Positions 27,372-36,406 of a stretch of DNA of 64,000 nucleotides are shown piece by piece; within the stretch, counting starts at the first letter, position 1, and each line of letters starts with the position of its first letter. The position numbers and the translations under genes were made by a program. Origin of the DNA: an uncultured Clostridia bacterium (GTDB taxonomy: Bacteria; Bacillota; Clostridia; Oscillospirales; Acutalibacteraceae); assembly GCA_944384855.1 (NCBI GenBank), contig CALWUY010000066.1, positions 94,794-158,793 on the forward strand, read 5' to 3'. The notes under the pieces were generated by a model. The model saw only the letters and a list, made by a program, of their open reading frames with translations, was not told the origin of the DNA and searched no databases.

Positions 27372-27390
27372 CATATTCCCCTTACCCCCG

Positions 27391-28296
27391 TTATTTACCG
27401 ATTGAAGAAATAAATCTTTTCGCAAACTGGTTAAAGGAAATCATAAGTACAAACAATACCACGGCTATCGCTGAAGCATATCCCATTTCAAAACGGGTGG
27501 TGCCGTAGTCAGTAAGATGATTCATTATGGTATGAGCTACATAATCGGTTGTAGGATATCCGCATATCGCAGTAATAACCGCGCCTACATTAAACGCGCT
27601 TGTTATACTCATAACCGCACTGAAAATCATCTGCGGTTTAAGCATCGGTATTGTAATGTACCAAAGCTCCTGCCAGCGGTTGCGTATACCGTCAATGGCA
27701 CCCGCTTCAAAGTAGGTTTTATCCACACCCTGAAATGCCGCGATCATTGAAAGGAATCCGGTTCCGAGACTGGTCCATAGAGATACGATTATAACTACCG
27801 GCATTATGTAATCAGTGTTCTGTAAAAACTGTATGGGTTCGTTGATAAAACCAAGCCGGATCAAAAGTCCGTTTATATATCCGTAATCGTCACCGCTGAA
27901 AAGTATACCCCATATAAGGTAAGCATTTCCCGATATTGAAGGGGCATAAAACAGCAGTGTGACAAATGAGCGTATCTTCGGTGTAAGCTCATTTATGAAC
28001 CATGCGCAGATAAGGCTTAAAAGATATCCCCCCGGTCCTAAAATCACACCCAGAATAAGCGTGTTTTTTACACCAGTCATAAATACACTGTCTTTAAGAA
28101 AAAGCCGGCCGTAATTTTCAAGTCCCACAAAGGTGGGCATCTGCAGAACATTGAAGGAGGTAAGACTCAAAAACATGGCAATTACTACCGGAAGTACCGT
28201 AAATATCGTAAACAGTATCATATACGGTGCCACAAACAGATAGGAAACCTTGCTTTTGCGCATACGCTGCAAAGTATATTTAGTTTTATTTCTCAT
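27391..28296 (-). CDS. ABC sugar transporter permease, MalF-type (second pair)
   Basis: The product has 301 residues from the ATG at 28296, which has GAGGTG 7 bases upstream. The longer frame would overlap the previous gene by 50 bases. Six helices are visible, with EAA loop EAGAIDGIRNRWQELWYITIP. The start overlaps the end of the preceding solute-binding protein gene by 11 bases, linking that binding protein to this permease pair. Confidence 0.92.
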   Translation of the reverse strand: MRNKTKYTLQRMRKSKVSYLFVAPYMILFTIFTVLPVVIAMFLSLTSFNVLQMPTFVGLENYGRLFLKDSVFMTGVKNTLILGVILGPGGYLLSLICAWFINELTPKIRSFVTLLFYAPSISGNAYLIWGILFSGDDYGYINGLLIRLGFINEPIQFLQNTDYIMPVVIIVSLWTSLGTGFLSMIAAFQGVDKTYFEAGAIDGIRNRWQELWYITIPMLKPQMIFSAVMSITSAFNVGAVITAICGYPTTDYVAHTIMNHLTDYGTTRFEMGYASAIAVVLFVLMISFNQFAKRFISSIGK

Positions 28297-31159
28297 TCTG
28301 CAGCACCTCGTTAAACTCTTTCCTCTTCTGAGCAAGCTCCTCGTTGAATTCCTTTACATACTGTGTAAGCACCTCTGCCGGATCCTCACCCATTGTCTGC
28401 TCTTCGGAACCGTTGTAAGTACGGTTGAAAGCGAATGTCAGCACACGGTCAAGATAATATCCGCCCGGTACCTGCGGGATGGCGTCAACATTTTTCAGCT
28501 GTTCTGTAAGATTACGGTATTCGCTGCTGCTCCATGCCATAAGCGAAAGCGCCTCGTTGTTGGCGGAATTGACCTTCGCGCAGTTTCCCAGCAGGCTTTC
28601 CATACGCATTCCGTAATCGCTCTGTACCTGCGGTGACATGTACCATTTCATGAATTCCCACGCAGTATCCTTGTTTTGGGAGGTTTCCATCAGCATCATA
28701 TATGTTGTGGTGCCGACAGAAACATTATTTATATTTCCGTTTTCGTCCTCAGTTCCCGGAATAGGAACCATTTCCCAAAGTCCCTTTATTTCGGGAGCAA
28801 ATGCAATAAGCTGGTTGTAAACGGTGTAATTTTGGATTGCCAACGGCATTTCACCTGTTCTGAAACGGTTCGCGAAATCAAATGTTACAGGTGAATCGTA
28901 AAGTGTGAATAATTCACAGAAATCCACAAAAGACTCAAGACAGGTATTGGATTTAAGATTTGTATACTTGCCGTCTTCGATGTAGAATTCGCCGCCGTTC
29001 TGATAAAGCAGCACGGCATACATGCTTGAATCGTGGGGAATACCCACTTCCATACCGTTATACTGCAGGGATGGAATAAGCTTCTTTAACTCCGTCCAGG
29101 TTTTCGGGACCTCCCAGCCGTATTCCTCAAATATGTCGGTACGGTAGAACATCATATTAAATCCGAAGGTCTGCGGCATTCCGTATACGCCGCCGTTAAG
29201 CCTTGCAGGCTTGATCGCGGCCTCGGAAAACTGCGAGAAAACTTCGTCGTAATCTTCAAATTCGGTCAGGTCAACCACCGCGCCGCGCAGCGCGTAGTCA
29301 ACCGGTTCTGTAGTCAGACAGTCGAAGGCTACATCCGGCGCTATACCCGCTATTACAGACTGCAGCAACGTGCCTGTAGGAACTATCTTGAGATTTACCG
29401 TGACATTATGTTCTTTTGTATATGTGCTGCTCATAAGATCACGCACTATTTCTCCCTGGTCACGGCCGCTCTGAATCCATACAGTCAGTTCTTCCCTGTC
29501 TTCTGAATCTGCGCCCTCAGTCTGACCGATAGAACTGTAATCGGTTACGTAAGACGCAAGAAAGCTTTTTATCGAAAACGCAAGCTTTTCAAAGAACCCT
29601 TTTTCAGCCTTCGGAAGTTCACTGCCTTCAGGCTGTATGAATATCCGGTCAATCTCCAGCGGCTGCTCGATAGCAGACAGCAGCCATGAGCTGAGCGATC
29701 CCAAATTGGATTTGAACTGCTTGAGATTTTCGGCAATACTGCGTGGCTTTTCAGTCATCTTGTCTATCTGAAAAACAAGCTTATCTATAATCGATGTATA
29801 ACTTCCGGACGCTCCGGCCTGTTCCTTTATGTCTTCAACACAGGCTCTGAGATTATCGGATATCTCCGCCATTTCCTCAATTTCATCGGGGATCAGCTCA
29901 TCAAAGCCGTAGTCACGGTTAACATCAGGCGAACTTCCCGTTATCATCACTATGCGCCTGTAAATTCTGTTTAAAGAATTGAGCGCCGCATTTACTTCAC
30001 TTACTATCTGAGAAACATCGCCTGATACCGCTTCCAGAGTTATGGTATGCTCTCCCGCTTCAAGCCAGAAAGCATAAGTCGTTTCACCGTCTCCCAGCTT
30101 TTCACACTGCCAGGCTGAATCATAGTCAAAATGAATCTTCGCAGCCTCGCTGAACGGAACCTTTCCGTCTATATAAAGCTTGCGGCTGGCGAATATACCG
30201 TCGGACAAATTCTGACGGTAACGTATGCCTATTTCGTACATTCCCGACGCATCTGCCGTAAACTTCCAGGTAATTGCGTCGCCTACCGTCTTCCAGCTCG
30301 ATGCGCCTACGGTATTAAGCTTAAGCGCTACTGCCGACTGCGGCGTTGTAGCAGGGGAAGTCCTGTCTGTTGTAGGCAAAACCGTAGCAGAATTTTTCTC
30401 GCTGAACGCTTCGCCCTCAATTATTATCGGATCTGTCTCTGCAGCAGCTGATCCGTCGTATTGTTTCTCGTATTCCGCATAATCTATCACAGTTTCCAAA
30501 GGTAAAAATTCTATGGCAGAAACAGCGACTTTACCTCTCGATCCTGTAAATTTGATGCTGTGCTGACCCTGCTTTAAACTGAATACAAAGGGAGTATCGG
30601 TATATCCGGTTGAATCCGACACATCATAAGTATTCCAGCGCAGGATCTCTTCTGAGGCCGGCATAATATCGTTGCCGGCCACATTGGTTTCAAATTCTCC
30701 GTTTGACTGAGTAAAGGTTCTCCTCATACTTATCAGCGAAGCTTCCTTGAATGGTGTTTTACCGTCAATCTCAAGTTCCAATTCCAGATTTCCTCCGGAT
30801 TTTTCCGCCGCCGCATAAGTAATCCGCAGCATATAAGCACAGTCTCTCTCCGCTGTGAAAACCCATTCGGCATTGCCGGTATCTGGAATTACCACCGCAT
30901 CCTTGCCAAGCTCGTGTATATTTTCAACTATTGAAACATCATCAGAATGCTGTGTCGGGTTAAGCGCATCAACTGTTATTTTCCCTTCGGTATCCGGTAC
31001 CGCGGGATTATCCTGCGTATACTGCGAATATGTAATAAGTGAATTTGTACTGCCGGTGTCAGCAGCTGATACAGCGCTCACGGTATAGTTCCCTGCTACA
31101 GTTGTAAAAAGCAGGGAAATTACGGTTACAGCAGAAATTAAAGATTTCTTTTTAAGCAT
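28286..31159 (-). CDS. solute-binding protein with 550-residue N-terminal extension
   Basis: The product has 957 residues with a signal peptide (about 1-32) but no lipobox cysteine. Two beta-sandwich modules follow (about 60-220 and 235-395). Each has a carbohydrate-binding-like pattern: WVFTAERDCAYMLRITY and ITWKFTADASGMYEIGIRYR, then LEIDGKTPF and LYIDGKVPF. A helical linker (about 395-550) precedes a family 1 extracellular solute-binding domain (about 555-945; TYMMLMETSQNKDTAWEFMKW is typical). CUT1 binding proteins are usually about 420-550 residues, so this is a fusion. How it is held at the membrane without a lipid anchor is unclear. It is translationally coupled to the permease at 28296. 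It probably captures oligosaccharides for that permease pair. Confidence 0.82.
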   Translation of the reverse strand: MLKKKSLISAVTVISLLFTTVAGNYTVSAVSAADTGSTNSLITYSQYTQDNPAVPDTEGKITVDALNPTQHSDDVSIVENIHELGKDAVVIPDTGNAEWVFTAERDCAYMLRITYAAAEKSGGNLELELEIDGKTPFKEASLISMRRTFTQSNGEFETNVAGNDIMPASEEILRWNTYDVSDSTGYTDTPFVFSLKQGQHSIKFTGSRGKVAVSAIEFLPLETVIDYAEYEKQYDGSAAAETDPIIIEGEAFSEKNSATVLPTTDRTSPATTPQSAVALKLNTVGASSWKTVGDAITWKFTADASGMYEIGIRYRQNLSDGIFASRKLYIDGKVPFSEAAKIHFDYDSAWQCEKLGDGETTYAFWLEAGEHTITLEAVSGDVSQIVSEVNAALNSLNRIYRRIVMITGSSPDVNRDYGFDELIPDEIEEMAEISDNLRACVEDIKEQAGASGSYTSIIDKLVFQIDKMTEKPRSIAENLKQFKSNLGSLSSWLLSAIEQPLEIDRIFIQPEGSELPKAEKGFFEKLAFSIKSFLASYVTDYSSIGQTEGADSEDREELTVWIQSGRDQGEIVRDLMSSTYTKEHNVTVNLKIVPTGTLLQSVIAGIAPDVAFDCLTTEPVDYALRGAVVDLTEFEDYDEVFSQFSEAAIKPARLNGGVYGMPQTFGFNMMFYRTDIFEEYGWEVPKTWTELKKLIPSLQYNGMEVGIPHDSSMYAVLLYQNGGEFYIEDGKYTNLKSNTCLESFVDFCELFTLYDSPVTFDFANRFRTGEMPLAIQNYTVYNQLIAFAPEIKGLWEMVPIPGTEDENGNINNVSVGTTTYMMLMETSQNKDTAWEFMKWYMSPQVQSDYGMRMESLLGNCAKVNSANNEALSLMAWSSSEYRNLTEQLKNVDAIPQVPGGYYLDRVLTFAFNRTYNGSEEQTMGEDPAEVLTQYVKEFNEELAQKRKEFNEVLQNEK

Positions 31160-31189
31160 CCTACAGACCTCCGGCAGAATTTTGTTGAA

Positions 31190-32545
31190 CTATTTCTTGA
31201 ATAATTTACTGACAAAAGGCGGTTTTATTACAAAAACCACAAGGGCTGCTGCCCCGAGAAGAATTATTACCGCACTTCCCACAATAAACCAAAGCCATGG
31301 GAATACATTTGTCGTGTTGGTAGTAACCATTTCCCTTACTACCGTATTTCGTATGGGCTCCAATTCAGGAGCTTCCGTTACCAATTCTATCTCCGACGAT
31401 ACCGTTGTGTCGGAACTGTTATTATTATCATCATAGGACGTGTTTGGCTGTGATTCCTCAGGCGCAGACACTGTTGGCGATGAAACAGACTCTTCTTCCT
31501 CAGGCGGATCATAAGTAACCGGGACTTTAGTAACCGGACCTCCGCCCCACAGTTCCTGCACCTTATAATATATAGGCTTGTAACGCTTTATCGAACCGCC
31601 TTCACCAGTTTCGCACAAACCGAAATGTGCTTCCTGGGTAAAATCACTGCTGTTGTTGTAAAATTCGGGTTCATCCTTAAGCTCATATATAATAAGGCTT
31701 TTTACTCTCGGAGTAGCATAAGCTACATCCATAAATTCAAAAAGTAAATTATAGGTATCCAAGTCTTCCTGATCATCCTCAGGACCGGTCCAGAGGTTTG
31801 TTTCGGTAATGAATATATCGTGCGGGAATTTTTCAAGCACCGGCTCCAGAACCGTCTCTAATGGTCCCATATTTGTGTACCAGTCAAGACCGATAATATC
31901 AAAGTCAAGACCGTGCTGGTGCATATACAGAAGCGGAGCATAATGAAGGTGCGAAAAATCTATTACAACCTTGCTGGTGCTTACGTTTCTGATACCTTTT
32001 ATGCAGCTGGCATAAAGCTTCTGCCATTTTATAAGGTCGGACTCATAATAATGCTCGAACATATCTCCGTTAGGTCCGTTGACAGGATACTTGTTGTTAA
32101 GCATTTTTACGTCTTCTTCAGCGCCGACCTCAAAATAATCAATAAAACCGTGTCCGTTTTTACCGTTATAACGGGTGGCCAGCATTTCAAAATAAGCAGT
32201 ATTAAGTTCAAGCATATCTTCTTCGTATGTTGCAAATCTGGATAAAACCAAAATATCCATACCGTATTCATCGCAAAGCTTAACGCACTTGTCAAGATAC
32301 TCAAGACCATACATATCAAGCTGCTGGTTGAAACCTATTCTGAACAGCTTTGCTCCTGTTTCCGCAGTAGCCTTTATGTATTCTTCGGGATCATCCCTGC
32401 CGTAGCTTGAATACAAATAGTCGTGGGAAGTCACGCCCCACATAAAATCTGTTCTTCCCGTATACTTGGCACCGGCAGCTGTAGCCGGAGCCGAAATTCC
32501 TGCAAGCAATACGGCCGTAACTATAAGAGCAAGTATTTTTTTCAT
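31190..32545 (-). CDS. membrane-anchored clan GH-A-like protein
   Basis: The product has 451 residues. A signal peptide (about 1-24) precedes a TIM-barrel domain (about 28-335) strongly similar to the secreted protein at 9094. It has DYFEVGAEEDVKML (acid/base candidate E143, Ala in place of the usual Asn), FSHLHYAPLLYMHQHGLDFD, and IFITETNLWTGP (nucleophile candidate E248). A Ser/Pro/Glu linker leads to a C-terminal transmembrane helix (about 410-438) and basic tail PFVSKLFKK. It sits between the two solute-binding protein genes, so it likely acts at the outer face of the membrane beside the importer. Family assignment is open. Confidence 0.75.
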   Translation of the reverse strand: MKKILALIVTAVLLAGISAPATAAGAKYTGRTDFMWGVTSHDYLYSSYGRDDPEEYIKATAETGAKLFRIGFNQQLDMYGLEYLDKCVKLCDEYGMDILVLSRFATYEEDMLELNTAYFEMLATRYNGKNGHGFIDYFEVGAEEDVKMLNNKYPVNGPNGDMFEHYYESDLIKWQKLYASCIKGIRNVSTSKVVIDFSHLHYAPLLYMHQHGLDFDIIGLDWYTNMGPLETVLEPVLEKFPHDIFITETNLWTGPEDDQEDLDTYNLLFEFMDVAYATPRVKSLIIYELKDEPEFYNNSSDFTQEAHFGLCETGEGGSIKRYKPIYYKVQELWGGGPVTKVPVTYDPPEEEESVSSPTVSAPEESQPNTSYDDNNNSSDTTVSSEIELVTEAPELEPIRNTVVREMVTTNTTNVFPWLWFIVGSAVIILLGAAALVVFVIKPPFVSKLFKK

Positions 32546-32585
32546 ATTTACCCCCTGTTTGCAAAATGCTTCAATACCTTCAGTC

Positions 32586-32607
32586 CCCGCCGGTAATTTC
32601 CGGCGGG
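32586..32607 (-). terminator. intercistronic hairpin after first solute-binding protein gene
   Basis: Arms CCCGCCGG and CCGGCGGG with a 6-base loop sit between genes 32622 and 32545. There is no U-run. Such hairpins after binding-protein genes typically protect the upstream message so the binding protein is made in excess. Confidence 0.65.
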
Positions 32608-32621
32608 AACGGTATAACTAT

Positions 32622-34151
32622 CTACTTTAATTTTTCAGTAAATTCCTTTATAGCCGCTACGCAAGCGCTCTTTGTTGACTGGATATGAGAAGCAACGGCA
32701 GTGTTCTTTTTTCCTACCCAATCCCAGATTACACGGTATGTGCCAGAAAGAATTGCTTCGTTTGTGTTACCAATTGACTGAGCTACTGTAAGCTTCTGTC
32801 CATCAGCCGCGATATCCATATTCTCGCCGGATTCGTCATCGCGGAAATAACGGGCTGTATAATCGTCTCTTACCATTTCGTTAAGGTCTTCTGAAAGGTA
32901 CGCATAAGCCTGCAGATACGATCCTGCGTTCTGTTTTTCCTTGTCGCTCAGTCCCTTCGGAATCATAAGAACGGTGCTGTTCCAGTTAACCGCTGCGTGA
33001 TACTGACCGTCATTCTTGTTGCTCGGGAACGGAAGGAATCCGAAATCATCATCCATATCGCTGAACTGACTTACATTTGCTGCCGGCGCATAGAAGAACA
33101 AAGCTTTTCCGGTAGAGAACATTTTGATACGGTCTTTGTCAGAACCGCCGATTCCGTATGAATAAGAATCCTTTACTATCTGTCCCGCAAGAGTAATGGC
33201 ATTCATTACATCCGAATTTTCCATGTTGTAGTTGATGTTTCCGTTCTTGTCGACCGTGAGCATCTTTACTCCGCAAGCCTCAAGCACGCTGGGCGCAAAT
33301 GCAGATTCAGTATCTATGTAAGTGATTCCCCAGCGGTCTTCGGTAGTCATACCGGGTTTGCCGTCCATGTCTTTAACCGCTTTGGCAGCGATCTCACGCA
33401 TTTTAGCGATGGTCCACTGCTTATCTTCAACCATCTTGTAAAGCTGAGTATCAGAGTATCCGATCTCTTCCAGAATTCTCTTGTTGAAGAATATACCCTG
33501 CGCAGATGCATAAATGTTGATAGGCTCTGCAACATACCAAGTGCCGCCGCCGTAAGTTGAAGCCTCTACCGCGCCGCCTACATTCAAGTAATCCTGAGAT
33601 AAATCAATGGTTGATATCTTACTTAGATCTTCCGCAAGCTTGTTGGCAACCATACCTGCCGTAGCATGTGCGTTGAGCGCTATAATATGCGCAAAACTTT
33701 TTCCCGAAGAAATGGTTGTGAAAGCAAGTGTCTGAAGCTGACCTGCTGCAATGCTCTTATTGTCTATTTTACAGTTAAGATCTTTTTCAAGTTTTTTGAG
33801 CATGCTTATTCTCGAATTATCGCTTTTTGTAGTAGCTTTTGCCGAACTGTCAAAGATTTTTTCTGTAACGGAATATATTGTGAGGGTAGCTCCTCCGAGA
33901 TCAACTCCGTCGAGAGGATTTTTTCCGGTATTCTGTTGGCCTCCGGAAGAATTACCGTTATTATTGTTGCCGTTATCTCCGTTCGAACCGGTTCCGCCGG
34001 AAGTGTTTCCCTCCTGAGTCCCGGTCTGCACTCCGCTTCCCTCGATCAGATAATCCGAAGTAGTGGTAGTTGTTGTTGTATTGTTACAACCTGCGAACAA
34101 GCAGACTGTCATACACAATACAAGTAAAATTGCTGAGATTTTTTTGATCAT
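32622..34151 (-). CDS. lipoprotein solute-binding protein, first gene of transport operon
   Basis: The product has 509 residues from the ATG at 34151 (GGAG 7 bases upstream). A lipoprotein signal ends LFAGC with C22 as the lipid-modified residue. A Thr-rich then Gly/Asn-rich linker (about 23-80) precedes a family 1 extracellular solute-binding fold: GGATLTIYS, later GKALFFYAPAANVSQF and FGFLPFPSNKNDGQYH. The Asn/Gly linker spaces the domain from the membrane. It directly follows the strong regulated promoter and is isolated from the next gene by a hairpin, consistent with the high expression usual for binding proteins. The sugar bound is unknown. Confidence 0.88.
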   Translation of the reverse strand: MIKKISAILLVLCMTVCLFAGCNNTTTTTTTSDYLIEGSGVQTGTQEGNTSGGTGSNGDNGNNNNGNSSGGQQNTGKNPLDGVDLGGATLTIYSVTEKIFDSSAKATTKSDNSRISMLKKLEKDLNCKIDNKSIAAGQLQTLAFTTISSGKSFAHIIALNAHATAGMVANKLAEDLSKISTIDLSQDYLNVGGAVEASTYGGGTWYVAEPINIYASAQGIFFNKRILEEIGYSDTQLYKMVEDKQWTIAKMREIAAKAVKDMDGKPGMTTEDRWGITYIDTESAFAPSVLEACGVKMLTVDKNGNINYNMENSDVMNAITLAGQIVKDSYSYGIGGSDKDRIKMFSTGKALFFYAPAANVSQFSDMDDDFGFLPFPSNKNDGQYHAAVNWNSTVLMIPKGLSDKEKQNAGSYLQAYAYLSEDLNEMVRDDYTARYFRDDESGENMDIAADGQKLTVAQSIGNTNEAILSGTYRVIWDWVGKKNTAVASHIQSTKSACVAAIKEFTEKLK

Positions 34152-34338
34152 AATGATACTCCATTCTGCCATATTGGCTATTTTTTATTATTTAGGACTG
34201 CAGCAGGAAGTCCAAACAACGCGTTTTACGGGTTGTTTTAAATGCCGAAATATGAATTTTCTTTTTTAAAATACAAATTTGTATTATTTTGTATTTTATT
34301 CAAAAAAATATATACGAATCGACATTACTTTTGTTTAT

Positions 34339-34367
34339 TTTATACCATATTTTTTGTCAAGTGTCAA
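34339..34367 (-). promoter_or_regulatory. sigma-A promoter of the 19-kb transport operon
   Basis: On the minus strand TTGACA (34362-34367) is followed by a 17-bp spacer and TATAAA (34339-34344). The palindrome at 34270-34285 falls about 50 bases downstream of the start site, as a transcriptional roadblock would. Confidence 0.75.
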
Positions 34368-34468
34368 GCAATATTTTCATTCAATCACTATAATTCCAAT
34401 ATTTGTATCTTTAACTTATGTTTTTATTTGTATTTTCTTACAATTTTGGAACGATATGTATTTTTTCC

Positions 34469-34502
34469 TTGACAACATTCTTTTATTTGATTAAACTATA
34501 AT
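34469..34502 (+). promoter_or_regulatory. probable promoter of the regulator gene
   Basis: A perfect TTGACA at 34469-34474 is followed 17 bp later by TAAACT. A perfect TATAAT lies at 34497-34502 but with a 22-bp spacer. Either could serve, so the exact -10 is undecided. Confidence 0.4.
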
Positions 34503-34543
34503 CAGTATTTTTATTTAACTTACCGATTGGAGAATTTACCGTA

Positions 34544-35599
34544 ATGTCAAAACCGAGCAATAAATGCAACGGTGTTATCAACACATTGAAAGAAAAAATA
34601 GCTGAAGGATTTTTCCCCGTTTTTTCGAAAATTCCGTCTGAAACCCAACTTTGTAATATGTTCGATGTCAGCAGAGTAACAATCAGAAAGGCACTTGAAT
34701 CGCTTAAGTCTGAAGGTCTGATTGAATCACGTCAGGGCAGCGGATACTTTGTAAGCGCTGATAATATCAAAAACCTTATTCCCGTAATTATGTCCTCTTC
34801 AAGCGATGCTTTCCGAATGAGCGAAATATATCAGGGAATTCAGGACTTTTTTTCTAATACTAAATTTGATCCTCTAATGCTGCTCAGCGAAAATAACCCC
34901 AACAAAGAAAGGGAACTCATTTCCGAATATTACAATAACGGATTTTCTAATATGCTGATTATCCCATATTCCAGCGCCACAAATGTAGGTTTTTACCAGT
35001 CATTTATGAATTCAAATGTAAATTTTGTATTTATTGATACAAAGCCCGATAAACTTGACTGCAATTATGTAGCAAGCTGCAATTTCACCGGAGGGTATCT
35101 TGCAACTAAGCATCTTATAGATTTAGGTCACCGCAGAATTTGTTACTGTGCCAATGACGAAATAGAAAATGCAAATACACTTATCCAGCGTCTGGCCGGA
35201 TATAAGCTTGCCCTCACAGATCACGGCATTAAAATAGATCCCAATCTGATATTTTCTAAAAAAGTGTTTTCAATCAAAGAGCATGCCAACGAGTGCATTT
35301 TAAGAAGCCCTGACGCTACGGCATACTTCTGCACTTCAGATGCCGTGGCGCTAGCCATATCCAATCTGACTTCAAAAAAATCGCGCAAAGTGGCAATAAT
35401 AGGATTTGATAATCTTTCATTTGCAGAAACTTCCACACCGTCAATTTCTTCGGTCGACCAGAATTTCTACGAAATAGGCCGCTGCGCTGCGGAATTGCTG
35501 TATAATCATATCATTAAACACAGTAAATCATTTGACAATAAATTTATTCCCATAAAAATAATACCGCGGAGCACTACTCTCAACAGCAAATTAATTTGA
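34544..35599 (+). CDS. GntR/LacI-type (AraR-like) transcriptional regulator
   Basis: The product has 351 residues. The N-terminal winged helix (about 8-72) is of GntR type: FFPVFSKIPSETQLCNMFDV followed by SRVTIRKALESLKSEGLIES. The C-terminal part (about 78-350) is a LacI/periplasmic-binding-protein-like sensor (YLATKHLIDLGHRRICY, then IIGFDNLSFAETSTPSISSV). This GntR-DNA-binding plus LacI-sensor combination is that of AraR. It is divergent from the transport operon and shares the operator region. It is inferred to repress that operon and release on binding a sugar from the imported glycan. The effector cannot be read from sequence. Confidence 0.88.
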   Translation: MSKPSNKCNGVINTLKEKIAEGFFPVFSKIPSETQLCNMFDVSRVTIRKALESLKSEGLIESRQGSGYFVSADNIKNLIPVIMSSSSDAFRMSEIYQGIQDFFSNTKFDPLMLLSENNPNKERELISEYYNNGFSNMLIIPYSSATNVGFYQSFMNSNVNFVFIDTKPDKLDCNYVASCNFTGGYLATKHLIDLGHRRICYCANDEIENANTLIQRLAGYKLALTDHGIKIDPNLIFSKKVFSIKEHANECILRSPDATAYFCTSDAVALAISNLTSKKSRKVAIIGFDNLSFAETSTPSISSVDQNFYEIGRCAAELLYNHIIKHSKSFDNKFIPIKIIPRSTTLNSKLI

Positions 35600-35617
35600 T
35601 GTTTTAATGTTCAGGCA

Positions 35618-35657
35618 TAAAAAAACCACAGACATTTTAGTCTGTGGGATTTTTTTA
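35618..35657. terminator. bidirectional terminator between regulator and rplA
   Basis: Arms CCACAGAC and GTCTGTGG with a 6-base loop are flanked by an A-run before and a T-run after. It serves both converging genes. Confidence 0.9.
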
Positions 35658-36353
35658 TTAAACGCCGAATTTAGCTACATTGAGTTTAATTCCGGGACCC
35701 ATTGTTGTTGCTATTACGCAAGACTTGATGTACTGTCCCTTGGTCGCCGCAGGCTTAGCCTTTATTATCGCTCCCATCAAAGCGTCAAAATTCTGCTGAA
35801 GCTTTTCAGGACCGAATGACACTTTACCGATCGGGCAGTGAATAATATTTGTCTTATCAAGACGGTACTCTATCTTACCTGCCTTCGCCTCGGTAACAGC
35901 CTTGGCTACATCGGTAGTTACAGTTCCTGCCTTAGGAGTCGGCATAAGTCCGCGCGGGCCCAAAACCTTACCTAAACGTCCCACAACACCCATCATATCC
36001 GGTGTAGCTATAACAACATCAAAATCCAGCCAGTTTTCATTCTGAATCTTGGCCACTAACTCTTCGGCTCCCACATAGTCCGATCCTGCTTCCTCAGCTG
36101 CTTTGGCATTATCTCCTTTAGTCAAAACCAAAGTTCTTATCGTTTTACCGGTTCCGTTAGGAAGAACTACCGCACCGCGGACCTGCTGGTCGGCATGACG
36201 TGAGTCAACACCCAAACGAACATGAATTTCTACAGTTTCGTCAAACTTTGCAGTACCGGTTTTTACAGCAACCTCAACTGCTTCATTTACATCGTAAAGC
36301 TTACCTTTTTCAATAAGCTTTGCACTCTCATTATACTTTTTTCCGTGTTTCAT
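35658..36353 (-). CDS. rplA: 50S ribosomal protein L1
   Basis: The product has 231 residues, the usual length. [14 protein letters not shown] at the start, then [17 protein letters not shown] and FRx-type RNA-binding strands are family signatures. L1 binds the mobile L1 stalk of 23S rRNA and in many bacteria represses its own rplK-rplA mRNA. GGGAGG precedes the ATG. It is the last gene of the rpmG-secE-nusG-rplK-rplA unit. The rplJ-rplL genes that usually follow are not adjacent here; a terminator and the sugar regulator come instead. Confidence 0.98.
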   Translation of the reverse strand: MKHGKKYNESAKLIEKGKLYDVNEAVEVAVKTGTAKFDETVEIHVRLGVDSRHADQQVRGAVVLPNGTGKTIRTLVLTKGDNAKAAEEAGSDYVGAEELVAKIQNENWLDFDVVIATPDMMGVVGRLGKVLGPRGLMPTPKAGTVTTDVAKAVTEAKAGKIEYRLDKTNIIHCPIGKVSFGPEKLQQNFDALMGAIIKAKPAATKGQYIKSCVIATTMGPGIKLNVAKFGV

Positions 36354-36406
36354 TGTTTACCTCCCAATAAGTGGTTAAATCGGAATTTTCCTCCCACAAG
36401 AGAGAA

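Larger units (their letters stand above)
34152..34543. promoter_or_regulatory. divergent control region with palindrome and ATTTGTAT half-sites
   Basis: This AT-rich region separates the transport operon from its regulator. It holds a perfect 16-bp palindrome, AATACAAATTTGTATT, at 34270-34285. Extra ATTTGTAT copies occur at 34401-34408 and 34426-34433, and a looser ATTTTGTAT at 34286-34294. The half-sites lie on both sides of the minus-strand promoter. The TTTGTA core resembles the operator half-site of AraR, a GntR/LacI-type regulator, so these are the probable binding sites of the product of 34544-35599. Confidence 0.6.

Noticed and set aside
28286-31159. Frameshifted fusion of two genes
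   Set aside because: The frame is continuous, codon use is uniform and the linker is long and helical, so a true fusion is more likely.
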